From JAVJUS01 sp040220455 (lineage in GTDB: Bacteria; Pseudomonadota; Alphaproteobacteria; DSM-16000; Inquilinaceae): a stretch of 13,543 bases of DNA. Shown here one piece after another: positions 6,208 to 13,010 of the stretch. The notes below the pieces were generated by a model. It did not search any database. It had not been told where the DNA came from and saw nothing but the letters and a program-made list of their open reading frames with translations. Both the position numbers and the translations under genes were made by a program. The stretch lies in the NCBI GenBank assembly GCA_040220455.1, contig JAVJUS010000077.1, positions 1 to 13,543 on the forward strand, read 5' to 3'. Each line of letters starts with the position of its first letter. Positions within the stretch are counted from its first letter, which is position 1.

Positions 6208-6711
6208 TTAGGTCGTACGATCCGGCCTGTGGTTGACGGCGATCGCGCTCAGGAAGGCGAGGATGAGCAGCGTCATGTGCACCATCTGTACCGGCCCCTG
6301 CTTCATCCAGTAGCCGAACCAAAGCCCCCCGATCATGAACCAGAACCACAGCCCCATGAAGGCAGCGACACCCTGGTTGGCGGCACGGATCGCGCGCAGT
6401 TCCGCGGCCGCGTCGCCGATGCGCGCGGCGCGTAGGAAAAGGGCGGCTCCGCGCCAGAGAAGGGCGCTCACGGCGACCTGAACGACGATCACCGCGCACA
6501 GCACGCCGGTGGCGGCCTGCTCGCTCCAGGCGCGCCATTCGAGGCCATTGCCCAGCGCCTCGTCCCCCTTGACGAGTTGCATGCTCAGCATGATGCCGAG
6601 CAGGTGGTCGTTCGTCGCGAAGTCCGTGATGTTGTTGAAGACGGCAACACTCAGCCAGAGGGCCAGGCCGGCCAGCATGACCGTCTTCATGAGCGTGAAA
6701 CCGGTGGACAT
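6208..6711 (-). CDS. DUF2165 family small integral membrane protein
   Basis: This 167-residue inner-membrane protein has four predicted transmembrane helices at about 8-28, 66-92, 113-134 and 141-160. It shows DUF2165 landmarks: FNNITDFATN after helix 1, LSMQ, WRAW (59-62), LLWRGAALFL at the end of helix 2, and WFGYWMKQ after helix 3. The molecular function of the family is unknown. ATG 6711 is preferred over ATG 6750, which adds a polar, non-conserved MGATAHRDKASET; neither has a strong ribosome binding site. The gene lies 125 bp downstream of the AfsA-like gene on the same strand and may share its transcript. About 25 bp upstream of this start is TGAGCG-GT-CGCTC, a small inverted repeat. 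Confidence 0.8.
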   Translation of the reverse strand: MSTGFTLMKTVMLAGLALWLSVAVFNNITDFATNDHLLGIMLSMQLVKGDEALGNGLEWRAWSEQAATGVLCAVIVVQVAVSALLWRGAALFLRAARIGDAAAELRAIRAANQGVAAFMGLWFWFMIGGLWFGYWMKQGPVQMVHMTLLILAFLSAIAVNHRPDRTT

Positions 6712-6836
6712 CGTTTCGCTCGCTTTGTCTCTGTGAGCGGTCGCTCCCATCCCCGCCCGTCCGGCGCTCCCTGGCGTCCAACCGAGCGGGTGTCCGCAGT
6801 ATCGGGCCCGGGTCGAGCGTCAGGCGGCCCCACGGG

Positions 6837-7607
6837 TCATGCCTCTCGAGGGGCGCCGAGCGTCTCCAGCGTCCTTTGTGCCCGGCGCTCCTCCTTCGGG
6901 ACGAGCATCGACTTGTCGTAGGCGGTGAAGCTCGTGGGGAGTTCGGCACGACTCTGTCCGCCCTGGTGGACCGTCATCGAGACGTCGAAGGAGAGCCGGC
7001 CGGGCTCCATATCGGCCCGGTCGACGGCGTACCGTATGGTGGCGTCGACCGGGAAAACGAAGCCCTTGTAGTGCGCCGCCATGCTTTCGATAACGAAATA
7101 GTGAGCGCCGCTCATGTCGGCGGGCATGTAGTGAGCTTCGGTCACGGCGAGGAAGGTCTGTCGGGCCGCTTCGATCAAGACCATGCCCTGGATGTGCTGT
7201 CCGGTCACATGGTCGCGCATCAACTCGCTGTCGGAGTCGAGCATCAGGTCGGATTCGTAGAGATCGTCGGCGAGCTTGCGCGGCCAGCTGATCAGGATGT
7301 TCTCTGGGCGGGTCTTGTGCGTCAGGCGGGGCGGCGCTTTGAGCGGACGATCCTTCGGTCCGAAGCCTTCGAGCCTCTCCGCGATGCCGGCGGCTCGCGC
7401 GCGATCGACCAGCGCCGCGACTTCGGCCTCGTTGAGACCCTGCCCTGGCCGAAGCCGGATTTCGGGATCGCCGAGGCAGCCGTGGACGGGGCGACCCGCC
7501 GTCATGGCCTCGAGCGCTTCGATCGCGTCGGTGAATTGCACCGCGCCAGGGTTCGCCGCGAACCGGAAGAACGCATCGCTGACGACATGGGCTGTTGGTG
7601 CGGTCAT
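6837..7607 (-). CDS. AfsA-like hotdog-fold protein (A-factor biosynthesis family)
   Basis: This 256-residue protein has one AfsA-type hotdog domain at about 95-232. THKTRPENILIS (96-107) matches the domain entry. DHVTGQHIQGMVLIEAARQ (132-150) matches the long hotdog helix with its conserved E-A-x-RQ. AHYKGFVFPVDATIRYAV (178-195) gives the following strands. The roughly 95 N-terminal residues are mostly helical with no recognised domain, unlike Streptomyces AfsA, which carries two hotdog repeats. AfsA condenses a beta-ketoacyl chain from ACP with dihydroxyacetone phosphate to begin gamma-butyrolactone signal synthesis. Whether this single-domain relative does the same is unknown; a thioesterase- or dehydratase-like role is possible. 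ATG 7607 has a strong GAGGAGG 8 nt upstream. Part of the gene (7081-7140) is only 32/60 G+C, suggesting a different origin from its neighbours. Confidence 0.7.
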   Translation of the reverse strand: MTAPTAHVVSDAFFRFAANPGAVQFTDAIEALEAMTAGRPVHGCLGDPEIRLRPGQGLNEAEVAALVDRARAAGIAERLEGFGPKDRPLKAPPRLTHKTRPENILISWPRKLADDLYESDLMLDSDSELMRDHVTGQHIQGMVLIEAARQTFLAVTEAHYMPADMSGAHYFVIESMAAHYKGFVFPVDATIRYAVDRADMEPGRLSFDVSMTVHQGGQSRAELPTSFTAYDKSMLVPKEERRAQRTLETLGAPREA

Positions 7608-7688
7608 GGATTCGGCCTCCTCGAGTGATTTTCCGGAAGGGCGCGTCCTCGCCAGTCGTATTTCATCGAAGCGGGAGTTGTTCTCCCG

Positions 7689-7720
7689 AAAGAACGCCGG
7701 CCGGATCGCGGCCGGCCGGC
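7689..7720 (-). terminator. GC-hairpin terminator after the MFS-hypothetical unit
   Basis: A perfect 9-bp stem (7712-7720 with 7696-7704, arms GCCGGCCGG/CCGGCCGGC) and a 7-nt loop are followed on the minus strand by GTTCTTT. A second small hairpin (GTTCT...AGAAC, 7695-7680) follows at once. It lies 46 bp past the stop of the unknown-function gene and separates the MFS unit from the AfsA-like gene. The T tract is interrupted, so termination may be partial. Confidence 0.6.
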
Positions 7721-7766
7721 ATGTCTTCTGTCGTTCTCGTCGTGTCGAACCGCTTGTCGTTCCGGC

Positions 7767-8399
7767 TTACTCCGTCGTGCCGAACCGCCAGGCGTCGTGG
7801 AGCCATTGCTCGGTCGCCCGCCGTCTCGCGAGGGTGTTCCAGACGATGTCGCGTTCGAAGGTCACCACGTCGCAGTTTGGGCCCACGACGACCCAGAAGT
7901 ACCGGCCGTCCTCGCGGTTGCGGCACTTGACCTTCATGCCCGACACTGTCCGAGGAGCGCCCCGCGACGATCCGTCGGCCACACGCACGGATTCGTCGTG
8001 CCGGGCGACCCAGCTCTCCTCCGTCGCGCGGGCCAGATCCGGCGCCACCGCCGCGACGAAATCCGCCGCGACCGCCCTGGCCTCGTCCTCGCCGGGGAGG
8101 TTGTCGGGATCCTCCTGGATCCGCATGCGGGTCAGGCCACGCAGCCCGCCGGCTTCGTCGACCAGCCAGCTCTCATGCTCGCCGCCGGGCCCCGCGTTCG
8201 TGCCGTCGGCCCGTTCGAACCGGACCAGCCAGGCCTCGGTCTCGTTGATCGGGACGCGGCGGGCGGAGACGGCGACGAAGTCGTCCGGCTCGGCTATGCG
8301 AGTCCGTGCCGCCAACGGAACGGCGGCCAATGCCGGATCGGTCGCGTCGGTCGTCTGTCGACGCGACGCTTCTGGGGCGAGGGTCACGGTATCGGTCAT
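7767..8399 (-). CDS. Protein of unknown function downstream of MFS exporter
   Basis: This 210-residue soluble protein has no signal peptide or membrane helix, and I do not recognise a family. The first 35 residues are low-complexity (T, A, P). The rest looks like two alpha+beta repeats: ETEAWLVRFE...HESWLVDEAGGLRGLTRMRI (53-94) and GRYFWVVVGPNCDVVTFERDIVW (165-187). Both pair a WLV/WVV strand with a short turn and another strand, resembling a PepSY-like layout; this is a weak inference. It ends ATEQWLHDAWRFGTTE. ATG 8399 is chosen because AGAGGA lies 8 nt upstream; an upstream GTG at 8423 overlaps that site. The MFS gene ends 58 bp upstream on the same strand and a terminator follows, so the two are likely one operon. 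Confidence 0.7.
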   Translation of the reverse strand: MTDTVTLAPEASRRQTTDATDPALAAVPLAARTRIAEPDDFVAVSARRVPINETEAWLVRFERADGTNAGPGGEHESWLVDEAGGLRGLTRMRIQEDPDNLPGEDEARAVAADFVAAVAPDLARATEESWVARHDESVRVADGSSRGAPRTVSGMKVKCRNREDGRYFWVVVGPNCDVVTFERDIVWNTLARRRATEQWLHDAWRFGTTE

Positions 8400-8457
8400 G
8401 AGGTCGATCCTCTCTTCAGGCACGGTTCGGGAGACGCCGATGCCCGGCCGGGCGGGC

Positions 8458-9627
8458 TCAGGCGATGGCTCGAACCGCGCGGGGCGTGTTGATCAGGGCG
8501 CCGCCTGCCAGCAGTGCGGCCAGGAGCGAGCACAGGCCGGTGAAGCCGGCGGGCTCGACGAGGGCCGGGATCTGCGGGCCGAGACTGGCGCCGACGAACA
8601 GCGTGAAGGTGTAAAGGGCCGTCGCCGCCCCGCGGCGCTCGGGTTCCAGACTGCCGATCAGGGCGATCAGGCTGGGCACGGTCACCGCGATGCCGGCGAC
8701 GAAGACCACGCTGGCCGCGACCAGGACGCTCACGCCCGGTGCGATCGCGGCGGACGCCGCGCCGACGGCGGCCAGGGCGAGGCCGCCGCTGACCACCTGC
8801 CGGGCCCCGACCCTCGCGACCAGGCGTGAGGCGCCCAAGGTCAGGAACATGGCCGGCAAGGCGACGAGCCGGGCGGTGAAGAGATCCAGCCCCGCCGAGG
8901 CGAGGGCGTCGTCGCGCATCCAGGACAGGCCCGTATAGAACGCGACGAAGCTCATCAGCAGCACCAGCGCCGCGCCGTAGGCCGGCAGCAGCGGGGCGCG
9001 GGTCAGGATCGATGGCAGCGACCGCCATAGCACCAGGACGGCCGACAACGGCGACCGATCGGCCCGGCCCGCGCCTTCCGGACCGGGGGCGGCGGGAAGC
9101 CGCGCGATCGCGACGGCGGCGACGCCATAGGCCAAGGCCAGGGGCCCGATCGCCGCCGCCAGGCCGCCCGCGAAATCGCCATAGACCTGCCCGGCCAAGC
9201 CGGCGACCAGGAACGCCGTGGACATCCAGGCAATACCCGTCACCCGGCGCGCCGGCGGCAGCACTTCGCCCAGATAGGCGAGCGCGACCGGCGGCAGGGC
9301 GGCCGCGACGATCCCCTGAACCGCTCGGGCGCCGAGCAGCGAGCCCCAGCCGGGCATCAGGATGACGACCAGGCTGGCCACCGAGAGCGCCGCCAGTCCG
9401 CCGATCATGACCGGCCGGCGACCGAGCCGGTCCGAGGCCGGCCCGAAGATCAGGAATCCGGCAGCGTACGCGAAGCCGAACACGCTGGACACCAACCCGG
9501 CGCGGGCGAGCGAGACGTCGTGGGCCTCGGCGATGTCTCCGAGCAGTGGAAGCGGGAGATAGAGCTGGGCGACGACGAGAAAGCCGGTCAGCGCCGCCAC
9601 CGTGATGATCGTGACAGGATGGGTCAT
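8458..9627 (-). CDS. MFS transporter, probable drug or metabolite exporter
   Basis: This 389-residue inner-membrane protein is expected to have 12 transmembrane helices in two six-helix halves, with a hydrophilic linker around 180-195 (PAAPGPEGAGRADRS). Motif A of the major facilitator superfamily is clear in the first loop, GPASDRLGRRP (62-72). The N-terminal QLYLPLPLLGDIAEAHDVS resembles YnfM-type (DHA1-like) exporters. Substrate cannot be told from sequence. ATG 9627 has AAGGA 6 nt upstream, and the in-frame extension to 9702 is not hydrophobic. The upstream region holds a 14-bp palindrome and lies directly downstream of a MerR-type regulator gene. This suggests regulator-controlled export, possibly together with the unknown protein that follows. 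Confidence 0.87.
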   Translation of the reverse strand: MTHPVTIITVAALTGFLVVAQLYLPLPLLGDIAEAHDVSLARAGLVSSVFGFAYAAGFLIFGPASDRLGRRPVMIGGLAALSVASLVVILMPGWGSLLGARAVQGIVAAALPPVALAYLGEVLPPARRVTGIAWMSTAFLVAGLAGQVYGDFAGGLAAAIGPLALAYGVAAVAIARLPAAPGPEGAGRADRSPLSAVLVLWRSLPSILTRAPLLPAYGAALVLLMSFVAFYTGLSWMRDDALASAGLDLFTARLVALPAMFLTLGASRLVARVGARQVVSGGLALAAVGAASAAIAPGVSVLVAASVVFVAGIAVTVPSLIALIGSLEPERRGAATALYTFTLFVGASLGPQIPALVEPAGFTGLCSLLAALLAGGALINTPRAVRAIA

Positions 9628-9696
9628 CGCGAGTCCTTGTCGTTCGGATGGACCCGTCGCGCGCGAACGGATCGGCCGGGCCTCGCCCGGCGCTCG

Positions 9697-9731
9697 ATCC
9701 AAAACCTGACGTCAGGTGTAGATTGTGTCAA
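9697..9731 (-). promoter_or_regulatory. MFS promoter region with 14-bp palindromic operator candidate
   Basis: A perfect palindrome ACCTGACGTCAGGT occupies 9704-9717. On the minus strand it is preceded by TTGACA (9731-9726) and followed by TTGGAT (9702-9697). MerR-family regulators bind dyads between overly spaced -35 and -10 boxes, and ACCT...AGGT arms are common among them. The gap here is 23 bp, longer than the usual 19-20, so the exact -10 box is uncertain. Confidence 0.6.
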
Positions 9732-9835
9732 GAGCAGCTGGGACCGCGGGCGTGCCGCCCGCTCAACCGCCCCGGTGCGCTCTTTCGAGGTCGATGGGAG
9801 GATTCGGCGCCGGCCTAGCCGCCGCCGGTCTCGGC

Positions 9836-10198
9836 TTAACGCAGTAACGCCCGGACGCGGTCGATATTGGCCTTCAAGTCGGCGCGGAACTCGACCAGAT
9901 CGGCGATCCGGGCATCCGTGTCGCGCAGATGACCCTCCAGGATCTCCAGCACACGGCGCTTGCCCTTCGCGCCGGAGTCGTCGGCGAAATAGAGATCGAT
10001 GACCTCGGCGATCTCTTCCAGGCTCAGCCCGATCCGCTTGAGTTGCTGGATCTTCCTGAGCCGGGCCAGGGCCTCTTCGTCATAGTACCGGTATCCGGCG
10101 CCCTGGCGCTCGGCGGGGGCGAGGAGGCCGCGATTCTCGTAGAAATGGATCGTCCGGTGGCTGACATCGGCGCGGCGTGCCAACTCTCCGATCTTCAT
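9836..10198 (-). CDS. MerR family transcriptional regulator
   Basis: This 120-residue DNA-binding protein opens with the MerR winged helix: MKIGELARRADVSHRTIHFY (1-20), ENRGLL (21-26), GYRYYDEEAL (35-44) and IQQLKRIGLSLEEIAEVIDL (50-69). A long antiparallel coiled-coil helix (about 85-118) mediates dimerisation. There is no C-terminal effector domain and no cysteine, which argues against CueR/MerR-type metal sensing. The family activates promoters by untwisting an over-long spacer. The likely target is the adjacent MFS gene, whose promoter carries a palindrome. ATG 10198 fits the family N-terminus; ATG 10219 would add MVVTDCR. A possible promoter lies upstream on the minus strand (TTGATC at 10294-10289, 17-bp gap, AAAAAT), but it is weak. 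Confidence 0.88.
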   Translation of the reverse strand: MKIGELARRADVSHRTIHFYENRGLLAPAERQGAGYRYYDEEALARLRKIQQLKRIGLSLEEIAEVIDLYFADDSGAKGKRRVLEILEGHLRDTDARIADLVEFRADLKANIDRVRALLR

Positions 10199-10325
10199 CC
10201 GGCAGTCCGTCACGACCATGCTCCACGACCGTCTCGGCCCATCGACGACCAGACGTTAGCTAGGATTTTTGAAACCGAACCGCTCGAGATCAAGCCCGAC
10301 TCGTTGAGAACCGGCCTTTCGCCCC

Positions 10326-11195
10326 TCACGCCCGGATCTTGTACCCCACGGCGAAGAGCCGGCGCACGGCGAGCCACATCGCGACGTTGGTCGCCACGAC
10401 CACGGCGGCGGAGAGCGCCAGCGGGGCCGTGGCGGTGTCGGGGCCGAGCCAGCCGGCGCGCAGGCCGTCGATGGCGTAGTAGATCGGGTTGGCGCGCACC
10501 GCGAGCTCGATCGGGCGGGCGAGATCCGTCACCGGCGCGAAGACGCCCGACAGGAACGCGATCGGCACGATCAGGAAGGTGTAGACGGCGGCGACGTGGT
10601 CCCACTTGTCCGCCCACAGCCCGACGATCGCGCCGAAGGACGCCATCAGCCCGGCCCCGCCCGCCGCGAAGGCGAGCAGGACCAGCGGCTGGGCGATCCC
10701 GGTGCCGGTCCACAGCCAGACGACGACGCCGACCACCGCGCCGGTGCCCAGCGCCGCGAGCGTGCCGGCGATCAGGAAGGACGCCGCCAGCTCCCCCGCC
10801 ACGAAGGGCGTGACCAGGAGCTCGCCGATCGTGCCCTCCAGCTTGCGCAGCATCAGCGAGAAGGTCGTCGTCTCCGCCGCGCGCTGGAGCAGCGCCAGCG
10901 CGATCAGCCCCGGCGCCATGAAGGGGATGACCTCGGCCCCCTCGGCCGTCTGCCGCGCCGGGCCGATCGCCAGCGAGAACACCGCCAGGAACAGCGCCGA
11001 GGTCGCTGCCGGCCCGCCGATCGAGATCGGCCAGAACCGGACCCAGACCACCAGCTCCCGCCCGATCAGCGTGGCCATGCCGCGCCGGTGCAGCCGGCCG
11101 ATCGCGCGCGGCGGGCGCGGCGCGCCGACCGGGGCGGCGCCTACGGGCGTAGGCGGAGCAGGCGGCGCGGCGGCGTTCGGAGTGGGCGGGGCCAT
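10326..11195 (-). CDS. ABC-2 type transporter permease, third of three tandem paralogues
   Basis: This 289-residue inner-membrane protein has about six transmembrane helices. It carries the family signature GLWADKWDHVAAVYTFLIVP (192-211), then AFLSGVFAPV (213-222), NPIYYAIDGLRAG (236-248) and a C-terminal GYKIRA. ABC-2 permeases pair with a separate ATPase to export lipids, polysaccharides, drugs or haem; the substrate here is unknown. Its N-terminus (2-29) is a Pro/Ala-rich cytoplasmic tail missing in its siblings. The DNA for that tail contains CGCCTACG-GG-CGTAGGCG (11138-11155). ATG 11195 has AGGA 6-7 nt upstream. It lies 51 bp below the second permease, and no ATPase gene follows before merR. 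Confidence 0.88.
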   Translation of the reverse strand: MAPPTPNAAAPPAPPTPVGAAPVGAPRPPRAIGRLHRRGMATLIGRELVVWVRFWPISIGGPAATSALFLAVFSLAIGPARQTAEGAEVIPFMAPGLIALALLQRAAETTTFSLMLRKLEGTIGELLVTPFVAGELAASFLIAGTLAALGTGAVVGVVVWLWTGTGIAQPLVLLAFAAGGAGLMASFGAIVGLWADKWDHVAAVYTFLIVPIAFLSGVFAPVTDLARPIELAVRANPIYYAIDGLRAGWLGPDTATAPLALSAAVVVATNVAMWLAVRRLFAVGYKIRA

Positions 11196-11246
11196 GGGCG
11201 GTCCTGTGTCGAACTCGGGCGCTCTGCGATGCGGGCGCGGGGCGGC

Positions 11247-12059
11247 TCAGGCGCGCAGCTTGTAGCCGCGCGCGATCAGACGATGGGCGAGCGCGCCCAG
11301 CGCGGCGGTCCAGGCGATCAGCAGCGCCGCGTTCAGCGCCACCGGCCGCGCACCCTCGCCCAGCGCGCCGGTGCGGAAGCCGTCGACGATCGCCGCGACC
11401 GGGTTCCACCGGCCGATCGGCTCCAGCACCGCCGGCAGCGACTCGACCGGCGCGAAGACGCCCGACAGGAACGCCATGGGCAGCAGCAGGAAGGTGAACG
11501 CCGCCTCCGCATGGTCCCACTTGTCCGCCCACAGCGCCATGAGAATGCCGGCCAGCGCCAGCATCAGCGCGCCGGCGACGGAGAAGAAGGCCATGACCAC
11601 TGGCCGCTCCACCGGCAGGTCGAGGGCGAGGATCGCGATCGCCAGCATCGGCGCCATGGTCATCAGCGCGCTCGCCACCCCGGCGGCGGCGTAGCCGATC
11701 GTCAGCTCGCTCGCCTGCAGCGGCGGCATCAGCACGTCCGAGATCGCGCCTTCCAGCTTGTCGAACAGGATCGTGAAGACCGTCGTCTCCGCCGCGCGCA
11801 GGATCAGGGTCAGGACCACGAGGCCGGGCACGACGAAGCCGATCAGCGCCTCGGCCTCCGGCGTGCCGCGCTCGGGCCCCAGCGCCAGGACGAACACGGC
11901 GACATAGAGCAGGGAGGAAAACGACGGCGCGATCACCGTCTCCGGCCATTCCTTCAGGACGCGCTTGACCTCGCGCCGGAACAGGCTCGCCGCGCCCAGC
12001 GCGTTGAACCGGGCGAAGACGCGCGGCGGCTTCGGCGCGGCGGCCGGCAGCGCGGCCAT
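11247..12059 (-). CDS. ABC-2 type transporter permease, second of three tandem paralogues
   Basis: This 270-residue membrane permease has the same plan as its neighbours: cytoplasmic N-terminus with SLFRREVKRVLKEWPETVIA (25-44), about six membrane helices, ALWADKWDH (175-183), AFLSGVFAPV (196-205), WNPVAAIVDGFRTG (218-231) and C-terminal GYKLRA. ATG 12059 is preceded by GAGGG, which overlaps the stop region of the first permease; the gap is only 7 bp, so translation is probably coupled. It shares two stretches of 24-29 identical bases with the third permease, so those two are likely the closer pair. Tandem different permeases suggest a heteromeric channel or several alternative permeases using one ATPase encoded elsewhere. 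Confidence 0.88.
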   Translation of the reverse strand: MAALPAAAPKPPRVFARFNALGAASLFRREVKRVLKEWPETVIAPSFSSLLYVAVFVLALGPERGTPEAEALIGFVVPGLVVLTLILRAAETTVFTILFDKLEGAISDVLMPPLQASELTIGYAAAGVASALMTMAPMLAIAILALDLPVERPVVMAFFSVAGALMLALAGILMALWADKWDHAEAAFTFLLLPMAFLSGVFAPVESLPAVLEPIGRWNPVAAIVDGFRTGALGEGARPVALNAALLIAWTAALGALAHRLIARGYKLRA

Positions 12060-12066
12060 GGCGCCC

Positions 12067-12870
12067 TCAGGCCTTCAGCTTGTAGCCGGTCGACAGCATG
12101 CGCCAGACGACCAGGGCGAGTACGGCATTGGCCCCCGCCGTCACGGCGAGCCCCAGCATCAGCGTGCCGTCGCTCTGGCCGATGAAGCCGTAGCGGAAGC
12201 CGTCGATCAGGTAGAAGAGCGGGTTGAAATGGGCGACGAACTGCCAGTTCTCCGGCAGCCGGTCGATCGTGTAGAAGGTGCCCGACAGGAAGGCGAGCGG
12301 CGTCACCACGAAATTGGTCACCGCCGCCACATGGTCGAACTTGTCCGCCCAGATCCCCGCGATCACGCCGATCAGCGACAGCAGCATCGACGCCGCGACG
12401 GCGTGCCACAGGATGAAGAACGGGGCGTGCAGCCCGACCGGCACGAAGATCACGATCGCCGCCAGGGCGACGGCGCCGACGAACAGGCCGCGCGTGATGC
12501 CCCCGGCGACATAGCCGACCGCGAGCTCGGCCGGGCTCAGCGGCGGCATCAGCACGTCGACGATCGTGCCCTGGATCTTGGCGATCATCACCGAGGAGGA
12601 GGTGTTGGCGAAGGCGTTCTGGACCATCGACATCATGACCAGGCCCGGCGCCAGGAACTCCAGGAACGGCACGTCGCCGGCCCGGCGCACGATGCCGCCC
12701 AGCGCCAGCGCGAAGATGGTGTAGAACAGCAGCGTCGTCATGACCGGCGCCGCCACGGTCTGGGTGATGACCTTGACGAAGCGCTGGACCTCGCGCCGGT
12801 AGAGCGTCGCGAGCCCGACCCAGTTGACCTGTCCCATTTCCCGCGGCCGCGGTGCGGTGCCGTGGCGCAT
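12067..12870 (-). CDS. ABC-2 type transporter permease (YadH-like), first of three tandem paralogues
   Basis: This 267-residue membrane permease shows ATLYRREVQRFVKVITQTV (21-39), about six transmembrane helices, the signature GIWADKFDHVAAVTNFVVTP (172-191), AFLSGTFYTIDRLPENW (193-209), HFNPLFYLIDGFRYGFIG (214-231) and C-terminal GYKLKA. It is the most conventional of the three and resembles the YadH group, whose partner ATPase is YadG. Start choice: ATG 12870 has AGGA 4 nt upstream; ATG 12837 (MGQVNW) and GTG 12924 are alternatives with poorer support. It is the promoter-proximal gene of the three-permease operon and diverges from recX across 140 bp. A poor promoter-like TTTGCG...TATCTC pair with an 18-bp gap lies upstream. 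Confidence 0.88.
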   Translation of the reverse strand: MRHGTAPRPREMGQVNWVGLATLYRREVQRFVKVITQTVAAPVMTTLLFYTIFALALGGIVRRAGDVPFLEFLAPGLVMMSMVQNAFANTSSSVMIAKIQGTIVDVLMPPLSPAELAVGYVAGGITRGLFVGAVALAAIVIFVPVGLHAPFFILWHAVAASMLLSLIGVIAGIWADKFDHVAAVTNFVVTPLAFLSGTFYTIDRLPENWQFVAHFNPLFYLIDGFRYGFIGQSDGTLMLGLAVTAGANAVLALVVWRMLSTGYKLKA

Positions 12871-13010
12871 GCCGTCCGTCCTGTCTGTCGCGAAGGGCGG
12901 GAGAGATAGCCGATCCGGCGCCACGGCGCAAACGACGCCTCCGTGACAGGGCGCCCGACCCCGCTTCGCGCCATGACATGGACCCGCCCGCCTGCCAGAC
13001 TTGCGCCGCC

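Noticed and set aside
6733..6745. TGAGCG-GT-CGCTC inverted repeat as a TetR operator for the DUF2165 gene
   Set aside because: The arms are only 5 bp and no TetR-family gene is in the window; too short to call, although an A-factor-type receptor would be of that family.
8442..8453. GCCCGGCCGGGC palindrome between the MFS gene and the unknown gene, considered as a terminator
   Set aside because: No loop of useful size and no T run; the two genes are close and likely co-transcribed.
10210..11949. 579-codon minus-strand frame and a matching 529-codon plus-strand frame across the permeases
   Set aside because: Both overlap two genuine permease genes in other frames and read as low-complexity Arg/Ala/Gly text without membrane helices.
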